Shown: in pieces, positions 31,900 through 40,565 of the stretch | Position numbering within the stretch: position 1 is the stretch's first letter | How the letters are laid out: the number at the start of each line of letters is the position of its first letter | Source of the DNA: APNM01 sp040361335 | Lineage (GTDB): Bacteria; Pseudomonadota; Gammaproteobacteria; Nevskiales; Salinisphaeraceae | Length of the DNA stretch: 64,000 nucleotides | Direction: 5' to 3' | Assembly: GCF_040361335.1 (NCBI RefSeq) | Contig: NZ_APNM01000002.1 | Span: 238,283-302,282, forward strand | Translations under genes and position numbers: made by a program | The notes under the pieces: model-generated | Databases searched by the model: none | Told to the model about the DNA's origin: nothing | Seen by the model: only the letters and a program-made list of their open reading frames with translations

Positions 31900-32760
31900 C
31901 GTCTTTTCGGCATCGTGCTGCATGTCCAGAAGCGGGCCGGCTTCGTTGGCGGCGATATGGTAGTGCACGCCGAGCGCCGGGTCGCGGAGGATGAGCTGGG
32001 GCTGGCGGGCGACCACGGCCAGCTCGCGGACCTCGCCGCCGGCGAGGTGGATGCGTACGCGGGACTCGGGTTCGCGATCGTCCGCGGGTTTCAGCCACAT
32101 GGCGCGCGCGGCGTGCCAGGCGCGGAGGGTGCGCTGGGCTGCGTCCGCGCCGCGGTCGGCGCTCGCCGGGCTGACGGCCCAGCCGCCGTTGCCGGCGGGG
32201 GTGAGGGTGGCCCCCGGCAGTTCCAGCTTCTCGATCTCGGCGTCCTCGGACAGCAGGTCGCGGGCGATCAGGTTGCTGAACTCGGCGTCCAGGGCCCGCA
32301 TGTTGGGTTCGTCGATCAGGTACACGGTATCGCCCACGCGGGCATAGCGGTTGCCCTCCAGGGCCGATTGGCCGCCCAACTCGATGCGGGCCCCGCGGCC
32401 GTCGCCGGTTTCGAGGATCACCGTGTGGGGCGGCTCGTCGAGCCCGATACGGGCGGGGTCCAGTTCGCCCTCCGGGTACTCGCGGTGAACGTCGGCCTCG
32501 GCCAGCCGCAGTATCTGCATGACCTCGCTGTCCTCCAGCCGGGCCGCGATCGGCGCGGTCATGCGCCAGCCGTCGTCCCCGCGCACCAGGTGCAGGTCCA
32601 GGGCGTCGGGATACTCGATCCGCACGTCGGCGATCGCGTCCCGCGACAGCGCCGTGAGCGGGTCCGGCTCGGGCGCGCTCTCGCGGTCCAGCCAGAGCAG
32701 GGCGGTCAGCAGCACGGCCGCCGCGACCAGCACGAGGTTCAACAGACTGCGTCGATGCAT
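31864..32760 (-). CDS. DUF4340 domain protein of a Gld-type ABC export operon
   Basis: The 298-aa product has one N-terminal membrane anchor (LLNLVLVAAAVLLTALLWL) and a periplasmic DUF4340 domain with repeated strand patterns (DGWRMTAPIAARLEDSEV, RYARVGDTVYLIDEPN). DUF4340 proteins follow gldA-gldF-gldG-like genes in many proteobacteria. The function is unknown. The last residues, TNHRDTENTEQK, are translated from the right arm of a family A repeat, so the natural C-terminus has been replaced or extended by repeat DNA. Fourth gene of the operon, 40 bp after gldG. Confidence 0.78.
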   Translation of the reverse strand: MHRRSLLNLVLVAAAVLLTALLWLDRESAPEPDPLTALSRDAIADVRIEYPDALDLHLVRGDDGWRMTAPIAARLEDSEVMQILRLAEADVHREYPEGELDPARIGLDEPPHTVILETGDGRGARIELGGQSALEGNRYARVGDTVYLIDEPNMRALDAEFSNLIARDLLSEDAEIEKLELPGATLTPAGNGGWAVSPASADRGADAAQRTLRAWHAARAMWLKPADDREPESRVRIHLAGGEVRELAVVARQPQLILRDPALGVHYHIAANEAGPLLDMQHDAEKTNHRDTENTEQK

Positions 32761-32800
32761 GGCGTCTCGCTATCCCGGAGGGTGAAGCCTTGGCTGACGC

Positions 32801-34168
32801 TCAACGCCGGCGCCGCAGCCACCAGCGGCCCACGCCGACGGCGAGCAATGCCAGCGGCAGGATGACCACGAACAGATACCAGATCGCCCGGCCCTGCCAG
32901 GGCGCGAGCTGCAGCGAGCTGTCGGGTGCCGGCGGTACCCGCACCGCGATCTGCTCGTCGCGGTTGGCCAGCCACTGGAAGATCGACAGGCCCAGGTCGA
33001 GGTTGCCGGCGGTGTTGATGTAGCCGTTGGCCAGGAAATCGCTGTCGGCCATGACCACGGCGCGCTGTTGCGACGGCTTGCCGGTGTCCGTGCCGTTTGC
33101 CTCGTCGCCGGCGGGCCGTTCGCGGGTGGCGGCCATGCCGATGGTCACGGGACCGACCGCGTCCTCGCTGTCCTCGTCGTAGGTGACCTGCTCGGCATCC
33201 AGGGTGCCGGTCTCCAGCCACGAGCGCGAGGGGGTGCGCACCAGCGGCTTGGCCTGCCAGCCGCCGCCGGCGCTGTCGCCGTTCTCCGCCGCGGCCAGGC
33301 CGCCGGCGAAGGGGAACAGCGAGAGGCTGTCCAGGCGTTTCGTGATGGGGTGCTCGGGGTAGCCGATCACCAGGGCGATCGCCGGGTGCTTGAGGCCCAG
33401 CTCGCGGTAGTCCGGGTAGATCACGGTGCCGTCGCGCCAGCGCAGGCCCAGATCCCCGGCCAGCGGCGACAGGCCGTAGCGCTTGCCGGGATCGTCGGCC
33501 CACAGCAGGTTGCCGCCGCCGGCGACGTATTCGCGCACCATCTCGACCTCGCCCGGCAGCAGGCCGCGCTGCGGGCTGGCGATCACCAGCACCGCCGTGT
33601 TGTCGGGAATGCGCGGCGTTTCCGCGAGGTTGAGGGTACGGGTCTTGAGTCCCTGGCTGTCCAGCTCCTTGGCCAGGGCGCTGTAGCCGCCCTGTTCCTC
33701 GTCGGCCGGTGTGCGCTCGCCGTGGCCGGTGAGGAACACCACCCACTGCTCGCCCGCGGCCGAGAGCTGCTGCAGGGCGTTGGTGACGGTCTGCTCGCTC
33801 AGGTCGTCGAGGGTACGGGAACGGCCCTCGTAGCTCACCCGGACTTCGCCCGCGCGGCGCACGCCCAGTTCCCGCATCTTCTGCGGATTGGCGGTCGGAT
33901 CGACGAAGGTCAGGGCGACGTTGTCGCGGTAGCGCCGGTAGCGGTCGATGCGGGTGCGAATGCCCTCGCGTTCGGGCCCGGGGTACTCGAACGCCGTGAA
34001 CTCGATCGGCTCCGGCATGGCGTCGAGCACCCGCTTCGAGGCGTCGGTCAGCGAGTTGCGGTTGGCATGGGTCCAGTCGGCATCCCAACTGTAGCGGTTG
34101 CTGACGAAGACCAGCAGGGCCGCGATCGCGACGATCAGGACGACGGTGAGCGCACGTTGGTATTTCAT
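32801..34168 (-). CDS. GldG-like ABC-type transport auxiliary protein
   Basis: The 455-aa protein has an N-terminal helix (ALTVVLIVAIAALLVFVSNRY), a large periplasmic domain of the Gld/ABC-2 auxiliary family and a C-terminal helix followed by RRRR. Recognisable blocks are FTAFEYPGPEREGIRTRIDRYR, VVFLTGHGER and AVLVIASPQRGLLPGEVEMVREYVAGGGNLLWADDPG, the GldG domain. It acts with the GldA ATPase and GldF permease. It overlaps gldF by 4 bp. In non-gliding bacteria the substrate is not known. Confidence 0.85.
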   Translation of the reverse strand: MKYQRALTVVLIVAIAALLVFVSNRYSWDADWTHANRNSLTDASKRVLDAMPEPIEFTAFEYPGPEREGIRTRIDRYRRYRDNVALTFVDPTANPQKMRELGVRRAGEVRVSYEGRSRTLDDLSEQTVTNALQQLSAAGEQWVVFLTGHGERTPADEEQGGYSALAKELDSQGLKTRTLNLAETPRIPDNTAVLVIASPQRGLLPGEVEMVREYVAGGGNLLWADDPGKRYGLSPLAGDLGLRWRDGTVIYPDYRELGLKHPAIALVIGYPEHPITKRLDSLSLFPFAGGLAAAENGDSAGGGWQAKPLVRTPSRSWLETGTLDAEQVTYDEDSEDAVGPVTIGMAATRERPAGDEANGTDTGKPSQQRAVVMADSDFLANGYINTAGNLDLGLSIFQWLANRDEQIAVRVPPAPDSSLQLAPWQGRAIWYLFVVILPLALLAVGVGRWWLRRRR

Positions 34169-34932
34169 TGACGCTCCATATCCAGGCGCTGGACGGTCAG
34201 GGCCAGGAACAGCCCGCAGAAGATCACGTAGTAGAGGACGTCGGCGGTGTCGAAGATGCCGTAGAGCAGGTCGTCATAGTGGCCGATGAGCGACAGTTGC
34301 CGCGCGGCCTCGGCCAGCGGGAGCTGGTAGCCGAACACCGCGGGTTGCCACTCGAAGAACGACACCGCGTGCAACAACCACACGCCGAGCAGTACGCCGA
34401 AGCTGCCGATCGCCGCCAGCGTGGGCTCGCGCGTCAGCGAGGACACGAAGATGCCGGTGGCCGCGAACGCCGCCATCATCAACCACAGGCCGAGGGTGGC
34501 CGAGGCCAGCATGCCCACGTCCAGCGGCGTGCCCATCAGCAGCGAGTAGGGCATGAGCGCGATCAGGGCCAGCATCACGGTGAGAAAGCCCAGCACGCCC
34601 AGGAACTTGCCGATCACCATGGCGGTGACCGACACCGGTGCCGCGGTGAGCAGGTCGAGGCTGCCGTTCTTGCGCTCCTCGGCGAAGCTGCGCATGGTCA
34701 GCAGCGGGATCACCAGCAGCAGGACGATGGTGGCGAAGCGGTAGAGCCCGGCGCCTACCACCTCGGAGACACCGGCGTACTCGTTGATCCGCTGCGGGTT
34801 CATCATCAGGTCGGCCAGCGACATCGCGAACAGCAGCCCCAGCAGGAGCTGCACGACCGCGAGGACGGTCCAGGCCAGCGGCGACACGAACAGTCGCCGC
34901 AGCTCGTGGCCGGCGATATGGATACTTCTCAT
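34165..34932 (-). CDS. ABC-2 type permease, GldF-like
   Basis: The 255-aa membrane protein has six predicted helices and the ABC-2 pattern RSFAEERKNGSLDLLTAAPVSVTAMVIGKFLGV, a hallmark of GldF/NosY-type permeases. It overlaps both the ATPase gene upstream and gldG downstream by 4 bp, indicating a tightly coupled export complex. Substrate unknown. Confidence 0.88.
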   Translation of the reverse strand: MRSIHIAGHELRRLFVSPLAWTVLAVVQLLLGLLFAMSLADLMMNPQRINEYAGVSEVVGAGLYRFATIVLLLVIPLLTMRSFAEERKNGSLDLLTAAPVSVTAMVIGKFLGVLGFLTVMLALIALMPYSLLMGTPLDVGMLASATLGLWLMMAAFAATGIFVSSLTREPTLAAIGSFGVLLGVWLLHAVSFFEWQPAVFGYQLPLAEAARQLSLIGHYDDLLYGIFDTADVLYYVIFCGLFLALTVQRLDMERQ

Positions 34933-35882
34933 GCGGCCTCCTCTCGGATCGGCTCGGGCTCGCGGCTGGTCAGCTCGGCGAAGATGCCCTCCAGGGTCCG
35001 GCGTGCCGCCGACAACTCATAGAGCCGCCAGCCACGCTCGGCGGCGGTGGCGGCCACCCGCTCGCGGATATCGACGCCGGACCGGCATTCGAGTCGCCAG
35101 CGACCGTTTCCGAGATCTTGGACCGCGGCGACGCCGTCGATGGCGGCCAGATCGTCGCGGGTGACGTCGGCATGCAGGCCGACGTCAACCAGTTCCGGCA
35201 GGCGGTCGCCCTCGATCTCGGCCATCGGCCGGTTGAACACGACCCGGCCGCCGTGAATGATCATCACCCGGCTGCAGGTCGCCTGGATCTCCGGGAGGAT
35301 GTGGCTGGAGAGCAGTACGCTGTGGTGCTCGCCCAGGCGCGCGATCAGGCCCCGGATCTCGCGGATCTGGTTGGGGTCCAGGCCCACCGTGGGCTCGTCC
35401 AGGATCACCACGTCCGGCCGGTGAAGGATCGCCTGGGCGATGCCCACCCGCTGCTGGTAGCCCTTGGATAGGTTGCCGATCACGCGGCGGCCGGTGTCCG
35501 CGAGGCCGCAGTCGTCCTTGGCCGATGCCACGGCGTCCCGGCGGCGGGCGCGTGGCACGCCGTGCAGGCGGGCGCAGAAGCCCAGGTACTCGTCCACCGT
35601 CAGTTCGGGATACAGCGGCGGGCGCTCCGGGAGATAGCCGAGGCGGCCCTTGGCGCGGGCCGGGGCCTCGGCCATGTCGTGGCCGCAGATGCGCACGCTG
35701 CCCGAAGTCGGCGCCAGGCTGCCCGACAGCATCCGCAGCGTGGTGGTCTTGCCGGCCCCGTTGGGTCCGAGCAGGCCCAGGATCTCGCCCTGGCGCAGCG
35801 TGAGGTCCACGCCGGCCACCGCTGTCTTGACGCCGTAGCGGCGGTGCAGTCCCCGCGCGGAGACCAGTGGTTCGTCACTCAT
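34929..35882 (-). CDS. ABC transporter ATPase, GldA-like
   Basis: The 317-aa ATP-binding subunit has Walker A GLLGPNGAGKTTTLRM (about 34-49), signature LSKGYQQRVGIAQAI, Walker B VVILDEPTVGLDP and an H-loop SSHILPEI. A C-terminal regulatory extension of about 90 residues is typical of the CcmA/GldA group. First gene of the gldA-gldF-gldG-DUF4340 operon, divergent from the hydantoinase gene. Confidence 0.9.
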   Translation of the reverse strand: MSDEPLVSARGLHRRYGVKTAVAGVDLTLRQGEILGLLGPNGAGKTTTLRMLSGSLAPTSGSVRICGHDMAEAPARAKGRLGYLPERPPLYPELTVDEYLGFCARLHGVPRARRRDAVASAKDDCGLADTGRRVIGNLSKGYQQRVGIAQAILHRPDVVILDEPTVGLDPNQIREIRGLIARLGEHHSVLLSSHILPEIQATCSRVMIIHGGRVVFNRPMAEIEGDRLPELVDVGLHADVTRDDLAAIDGVAAVQDLGNGRWRLECRSGVDIRERVAATAAERGWRLYELSAARRTLEGIFAELTSREPEPIREEAA

Positions 35883-35989
35883 TCGACAACCTCCCCGTTG
35901 TCCGGTCGCGGCCTTGTTCGTTCTCGTGCAGCATACGGGACGGCGCCCGCCGGGGTGGCCGCCCCTTTCGTTTAAACTGTTTGCCCGAC

Positions 35990-37993
35990 ATGACTACCGC
36001 CGACGACAGAAGTTCCGGAGACCGCGCGTATCTGCTGGGTGTCGACACCGGCGGCACCTTCACGGACTTCGTGCTGTTCGACAGCGAGCGTCTGCGGGTC
36101 GCCAAGCGCCCCTCCACGCCGGATGCCCCCGAGCGCGCGGTGCTGGACGGCGCCGCCGGCCTCGCGCCGGCCGACGGACCGGCGCCGCGCCTGGTGCACG
36201 GCTCCACCGTGGCCACCAACGCCCTGCTCGAGGGCAAGACCGCCCGCACCGCCTATATCGCCAACGAGGGCCTGGCCGACGTGCTCACGATCGGGCGGCA
36301 GAACCGCTCGGAATTGTACAAACTGGAACCGGCTTGCCAAGCGCCGCCGGTGCCTTTCGATCTGTGTCTCGAAGTCGCCCAGCGCAGCGCGCCGGACGGT
36401 GCCGATGTGACGCCGCTGGACGCCGCCGCCCTGGAAGAGCTGGTCGCCCGGGTGCGCAAGCTGGACCCGGAGGCGGTCGCCGTCAACCTGCTGTACTCAT
36501 TCGTGGACGACAGTGCCGAGCGTCGCATCGAGCGTGCCCTCATCGACGCCCTGGGCGCGGATGTCACCGTCTGCCGGTCGAGCCGGGTGCTGCCCGAATA
36601 CCGGGAGTACGAACGCGGCATCGCCACCTGGATCAACGCCGCCCTCGGCCCCCGGGTCGGGCGCTACCTCGGCCGGCTCAAGGCCGGCGTGGGGCCGCTC
36701 GCGGTGATGCACGGGGCGGCCGGCACGGTGGACGTGGACCAGGCCGCGGACCACGCCGTGAATCTCCTGCTGTCCGGGCCGGCGGCGGGACTGCTCGGGG
36801 CCCGCTTCGCGGGACGGCTGGCCGGCGAGGAACGGCTGCTGACCTTCGACATGGGCGGCACCAGCACCGACGTCGCCCTGATCGACGGCGGGATCCGGCT
36901 CACCAGCGAGGGGACGATTGCGGGCTACCCCGTGGCCGTGCCCATGGTGGACATGCACACCATCGGCGCCGGCGGCGGCTCGCTGGCCCGGGTCGATGCC
37001 GGCGCCATGCTGCGCGTGGGCCCCGAATCCGCCGGCGCCGATCCCGGCCCCGCCTGCTACGGCGGCGGCGGGGAACGGCCCACGGTCACCGACGCCAACG
37101 TGGTGCTCGGCCGCCTGCCCGCCAGCACCCGTCTGGGCGGGGACATGGCGTTGGACGTGGCCGCCGCGCGCAAGGCGATGGGCGGACTGACCGACACCCT
37201 GGGCGTGGATGTCGCCGAGGCCGCCGAGGGGGTGATCCGGGTCGCCAACGAGGCCATGGCCCAGGCCCTGCGCGTGATCTCGGTGCAACGCGGCGAGGAT
37301 CCGCGCGACTACGTGCTGCTGTGCTTCGGCGGGGCCGGCGGCATGCATGTCTGTGCGCTCGCGGAGGCGCTGGGCATGCGTCGGGCCCTGGTGCCGGTCT
37401 ACGCGGGCGTTCTCTCCGCGCTGGGCATGCTCGCCGCGCGCCGCTCGCGCGAGCTGTCGCACAGTGTCCTGAAGCCGCTGGCCGCGATCGACGCGGCCGC
37501 GATCGACCGGCGCCTGGCGGACATGCGCGAGCGCGGCCGGCGGGAACTCGCGGCGGAGGGCGTCCCCTCGGCGGACATGGAGGCCCGCATCAGCGCGGAC
37601 CTGCGTTACGCCGGGCAGAGCTTCACCCTGAGCCTGCCCTGGCGCGGCCCGGAGGAGACCGGCGACGCATTTCATGCCGCCCACGAGGCGCGCTACGGCC
37701 ACCGCCTGGATCTGGACGTGGAACTGGTGAACCTGCGCCTGTCCCTGCAGGGGCCGGAGCCGTCGCTGCCGATTCCGCAATTGGCGCGGGGGGACGGGGT
37801 GCCGGACCCGGTCGAGCGGGTGCATGTGCACGACGTGGACGGGGATGTCCCGGTCTACGCGCGCGAGGACCTGTTGGCCGGCCAGCGCTTCGCCGGCCCG
37901 GCGATCGTGCGCGAGCGGGTGTCGACGACCTGGGTGGCCCCCGGCTGGGGGTGCGCGGTCGACGACTACGGGAATCTGCGGTTACAGGGGTAA
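35990..37993 (+). CDS. Hydantoinase A / oxoprolinase family protein
   Basis: The 667-aa ATPase-fold protein begins with LGVDTGGTFTDFVLFDSERL, followed by HGSTVATNALLEGKTARTAYIANEGLADVLTIGRQNR, LTFDMGGTSTDVALIDGG and the acidic and His positions near HTIGAGGGSLARVD. This is the HyuA subunit type of N-methylhydantoinases, 5-oxoprolinases and acetone or acetophenone carboxylases. The usual HyuB partner is not adjacent, so the substrate is open. The ATG at 35990 fits the family start; the upstream in-frame extension overlaps the promoter area shared with the ABC operon. Confidence 0.82.
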   Translation: MTTADDRSSGDRAYLLGVDTGGTFTDFVLFDSERLRVAKRPSTPDAPERAVLDGAAGLAPADGPAPRLVHGSTVATNALLEGKTARTAYIANEGLADVLTIGRQNRSELYKLEPACQAPPVPFDLCLEVAQRSAPDGADVTPLDAAALEELVARVRKLDPEAVAVNLLYSFVDDSAERRIERALIDALGADVTVCRSSRVLPEYREYERGIATWINAALGPRVGRYLGRLKAGVGPLAVMHGAAGTVDVDQAADHAVNLLLSGPAAGLLGARFAGRLAGEERLLTFDMGGTSTDVALIDGGIRLTSEGTIAGYPVAVPMVDMHTIGAGGGSLARVDAGAMLRVGPESAGADPGPACYGGGGERPTVTDANVVLGRLPASTRLGGDMALDVAAARKAMGGLTDTLGVDVAEAAEGVIRVANEAMAQALRVISVQRGEDPRDYVLLCFGGAGGMHVCALAEALGMRRALVPVYAGVLSALGMLAARRSRELSHSVLKPLAAIDAAAIDRRLADMRERGRRELAAEGVPSADMEARISADLRYAGQSFTLSLPWRGPEETGDAFHAAHEARYGHRLDLDVELVNLRLSLQGPEPSLPIPQLARGDGVPDPVERVHVHDVDGDVPVYAREDLLAGQRFAGPAIVRERVSTTWVAPGWGCAVDDYGNLRLQG

Positions 37994-37996
37994 CCA

Positions 37997-38085
37997 GATT
38001 GCAGATTACAGGTTACATATCAGAAAGAAGACGGGTGCCTGCGGCGCCTGTCTTGCTTGCAACCTGTCTCCTGTAACCTGAATCC
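37997..38085. repeat. Short inverted repeat (GATTACAGGTTAC / GTAACCTGAATC)
   Basis: Arms near 38004-38016 and 38073-38084 flank a 55-bp loop, between the stop of the hydantoinase gene and the convergent rpmG. The arms resemble dispersed motifs of this genome but are distinct from families A and B. Confidence 0.6.
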
Positions 38086-38092
38086 TATGAAG

Positions 38093-38115
38093 AAGGCCCG
38101 CGTCGAGCGGGCCTG
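38093..38115 (-). terminator. Terminator of the rpmB-rpmG operon
   Basis: The stem GGCCCGC / GCGGGCC with a 5-nt loop lies 6-28 bp after the rpmG stop. On the minus strand it is followed by TTCTTC, a weak pyrimidine run. Confidence 0.6.
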
Positions 38116-38120
38116 CTTCA

Positions 38121-38276
38121 TTATTTGATCTTGCCTTCCTTGAAGATCACGTGCTTGCGCACGACCGGATCGTACTTCTTCATCTCGAGCTTGTCCGGCG
38201 TGTTCCGCTTGTTCTTGTAGGTCGTGTAGTAGAAGCCGGTGTCGGCGGTGGAAACGAGCTTGACCTTCTCTCTCAT
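38121..38276 (-). CDS. rpmG: 50S ribosomal protein L33
   Basis: The 51-aa product MREKVKLVSTADTGFYYTTYKNKRNTPDKLEMKKYDPVVRKHVIFKEGKIK aligns with E. coli L33 but lacks the first four residues (MAKG). It has no CxxC pairs, so it is the zinc-free form. Its ATG overlaps the rpmB stop by one base (TGATG). The much longer open frame upstream is an artefact. Confidence 0.95.
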   Translation of the reverse strand: MREKVKLVSTADTGFYYTTYKNKRNTPDKLEMKKYDPVVRKHVIFKEGKIK

Positions 38277-38512
38277 CAGACCTTCTCCCCGCGCGAACGA
38301 AGCTCGGACAGCACCGTGTCGATGCCCTTGCGATCGATGATGCGCATGCCCTTGGAGGACACCCGCAGGCGAACGTAGCGCTTCTCGGACTCGACCCAGA
38401 AGCGATGCCAATGCAGGTTCGGCTCGAACCGGCGCTTGGTCTTGTTGTTCGCGTGCGACACGTTGTAACCGGTGACCGGACGCTTGCCGGTGACCTGACA
38501 GACTCGGGACAT
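38276..38512 (-). CDS. rpmB: 50S ribosomal protein L28
   Basis: The 78-aa product MSRVCQVTGKRPVTGYNVSHANNKTKRRFEPNLHWHRF... has exactly the E. coli length and blocks (SEKRYVRLRVSSKGMRIIDRKGIDTVL). A single Cys means no zinc ribbon. First gene of rpmB-rpmG, the standard proteobacterial order. In many relatives this pair is close to radC and coaBC, as it is here. Confidence 0.97.
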   Translation of the reverse strand: MSRVCQVTGKRPVTGYNVSHANNKTKRRFEPNLHWHRFWVESEKRYVRLRVSSKGMRIIDRKGIDTVLSELRSRGEKV

Positions 38513-38583
38513 GGCCAAAATCCTTGGGTGACGACCTCGAATCGGGGCCGGCGAGCGCGCCGAGCCCCTGCAAAGAGCCGCGT

Positions 38584-38613
38584 TTTATACCAGTTCGCGC
38601 GGCTCGGCGCAAA
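38584..38613 (-). promoter_or_regulatory. Predicted promoter of rpmB-rpmG with GC-rich discriminator
   Basis: On the minus strand, TTTGCG (38613-38608) and TATAAA (38589-38584) are 18 nt apart. They are followed by ACGCGGC, a GC-rich discriminator typical of stringently controlled ribosomal promoters. Confidence 0.5.
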
Positions 38614-38624
38614 CGGCGGGCGCG

Positions 38625-38650
38625 AAAAAAGGCCCCGCCGGGGCGGGGCC
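38625..38650 (-). terminator. Rho-independent terminator of the outer-membrane protein gene
   Basis: On the minus strand the stem GGCCCCGCC / GGCGGGGCC is followed by six T. It lies 23 bp after the stop at 38673. Confidence 0.85.
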
Positions 38651-38672
38651 TCAAGTCGCCCTCGACGGCGGT

Positions 38673-39311
38673 TTACATCCAGTAGAAACGCGCGCCGAGG
38701 CGGATCTCGTTCTCGAGGTCGATATCGGCGTTGACGCCGCCGCCGTCAGCTTCGAGGTTATGCGTGCGCCACTCGGCGTTCAGCGCGACCTGATCGGTGA
38801 CGTTGAAGATGCCGCGGATGCCGTAGCGCCAGCCGTCGAGGTCGAGACTGGTGCCATCGATCTCGCCGTAATCGACATAGGCCACGGAGGGATTGATCTC
38901 GACGCCGGCGGTCGGCACCCAGCGGAAGCCGCCGGTCAGGCCGAAGCCCTCGGCGTCGGAGTCGAACTCCTCGTAACTGAGCATGCCGTAGACATCGGCC
39001 GCGCCGTTGGCGGGATTCAGCGCCGCCCGCAGACCCACGCCCAGGGTGGTCAGGTCGGCGTCGCCGGCATCGTCGAAGGACAGGTCGTTGTACTCGCCGA
39101 GCAGGAACAGGTTGTCGGTAACGGCGCCGGAGGCCTCGATACTCCAGCCGTCGTAGTCATCGGAACCGTTGCCGAGCCCCGGCACATTGGTATCGAGGTC
39201 GATCTCGCCGTCCGCGATCCAGTCGGCCTGGACGTAGTTGTAGCTGATGTCGGCATTGGCGGTCAGGGGCCAGGCCAGGGCCGCGCCCATGACCAGTGCA
39301 ATACGTTTCAT
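38673..39311 (-). CDS. Small outer-membrane beta-barrel protein
   Basis: The 212-aa product has a signal peptide (MKRIALVMGAALAWPLTANA). Eight or so amphipathic strands follow, rich in Asp, Gly and aromatic residues (DISYNYVQADWI, NLFLLGEYNDLSF, GFRWVPTAGVEINPSVAYVDYG), ending with IRLGARFYWM. It has the length of OmpW/OmpA-type eight-stranded barrels but an acidic composition often seen in halophiles. Ligand unknown. It has its own terminator and appears monocistronic. Confidence 0.75.
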   Translation of the reverse strand: MKRIALVMGAALAWPLTANADISYNYVQADWIADGEIDLDTNVPGLGNGSDDYDGWSIEASGAVTDNLFLLGEYNDLSFDDAGDADLTTLGVGLRAALNPANGAADVYGMLSYEEFDSDAEGFGLTGGFRWVPTAGVEINPSVAYVDYGEIDGTSLDLDGWRYGIRGIFNVTDQVALNAEWRTHNLEADGGGVNADIDLENEIRLGARFYWM

Positions 39312-39448
39312 AGTCGTCTCTCCCATTGCAGAGTTGCTTTCGCGTCGTAGGAACGCCCCACAACAGTGCTTATAATGGACTGGTTATATTACTTTTTTTC
39401 GAATCATGCAATCACTTTCGATTGCCGTTGCGCCGGATCGGTGCAGCA

Positions 39449-40123
39449 TTACAGGAGACCGCGTTCGGCGAAGGAGGTGCTGGCGCCGTCGCCGATCACC
39501 AGGTGATCGAGCACCCGGATGTCGACCAGGGCCAGGGCCTCGCGCAGGCGCCGCGTGAGCTCGCGGTCGGCGCGCGACGGCTCGGGGATGCCGGAAGGGT
39601 GGTTGTGGGCCAGGATCACGGCCGCGGCGTTGTGCGACAGCGCCGCCTTGACCACCTCCCGAGGATAGACCGCGGCCCCGTCGATGGTGCCGCGGAACAG
39701 TTCCTCGCAGGCGATCACGCGGTGGCGGTTGTCCAGGAACACCACCGCGAACACCTCGTAGGCGCGGTCGGCCAGGCGCTGCCGCAGATAGGCCCGCGTG
39801 GCCTCGGGGTCGGTGAGGGCGTCGCCGCGCCGCAGGCGCTCGGCCAGATGACGGCGGGCCATCTCCAGCACCGCCTGGAGCTGCGCGTATTTGGCGGCGC
39901 CGAGACCGCGCGTGCCGCAGAAGCGGTGCCGGTCGGCCTCCAGCAGCGGGCGCAGGCCACCGTACTCGCTCAGCAGCGACCGAGCGAGGTCGACGACATT
40001 GGTGCCGGTCACGCCGGTACGAAGGAAAATCGCCAGTAGCTCGGCGTCCGACAGCGCGGCGGCACCGCGCTCCAGCAACTTCTCGCGCGGCCGTTCCCCG
40101 GCCGGCCAGTTGGTGATGCTCAT
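39449..40123 (-). CDS. radC: RadC/YeeS family JAMM-domain protein
   Basis: The 224-aa protein has an N-terminal helix-hairpin-helix region (RPREKLLERGAAALSDAELLAIFLRTG) and a C-terminal JAMM metalloprotease-like domain with HNHPSG and downstream Asp (VILAHNHPSGIPEPSRADREL). Despite the name, a role in recombinational repair is not established. The JAMM residues are intact. It is divergent from coaBC, a common gammaproteobacterial order, but here repeats separate the two. Confidence 0.93.
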   Translation of the reverse strand: MSITNWPAGERPREKLLERGAAALSDAELLAIFLRTGVTGTNVVDLARSLLSEYGGLRPLLEADRHRFCGTRGLGAAKYAQLQAVLEMARRHLAERLRRGDALTDPEATRAYLRQRLADRAYEVFAVVFLDNRHRVIACEELFRGTIDGAAVYPREVVKAALSHNAAAVILAHNHPSGIPEPSRADRELTRRLREALALVDIRVLDHLVIGDGASTSFAERGLL

Positions 40124-40184
40124 GGTTCTCCGCTTCCCTGCGGGTTGTGGGCACTAGATTGCTTGGAGCGGGCGTTTGGATCAA

Positions 40185-40525
40185 CCGGTTTCGTGTTTCG
40201 TGTTTCGAGTTCGGCGGCTCGATCTTTGGGGGCGCTGTGCGGTTGGCGCGGTGCCGGGTCAAAGCGTTTGTTTTTATCCGCAGATGGACGCCGATTAACG
40301 CAGATTGGTGGGGGGTTGTTCTTTAATCTGCGTACATCTGCGTCATCTGTGGATTGTTTCTTCCAGAGGCACCCGCCCAGGTCCGTTTCCGGCTCGGCGT
40401 TTCCGTTGTCGAGGTGCTGCGCGATCGGCGCCGTGCGGCTCGGAGTCCGGTTTGATCCACGCATTACGCAGATGACACAGATTGATGTCTGTGTCATCCG
40501 TGAAATCCGTGGATTGTTTGACCCG
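40185..40525. repeat. Family B repeat, reverse orientation, with GTTTCG-type flank
   Basis: The gap between radC and coaBC begins with CGGTTTCGTGTTTCG and GAGTTCGGCGGCTCGATCTT. Family B follows in reverse (TTTATCCGCAGATGGACGCC, TTCTTTAATCTGCGTACATC, ATCTGTGGATTG), and a second diverged unit ends near 40525. The flank matches the inverse of 43595-43628, showing that the full module extends beyond the ~180-bp core. No gene is supported. Confidence 0.8.
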
Positions 40526-40565
40526 GCACGCCGCGCCGGGCGCCGATCCGGTAGAATCCAACCCC

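Noticed and set aside
39449..40123. RadC as the protease that trims ThiS
   Set aside because: It carries a JAMM motif, but RadC proteins are not known to process sulfur carriers and the genes are 19 kb apart.
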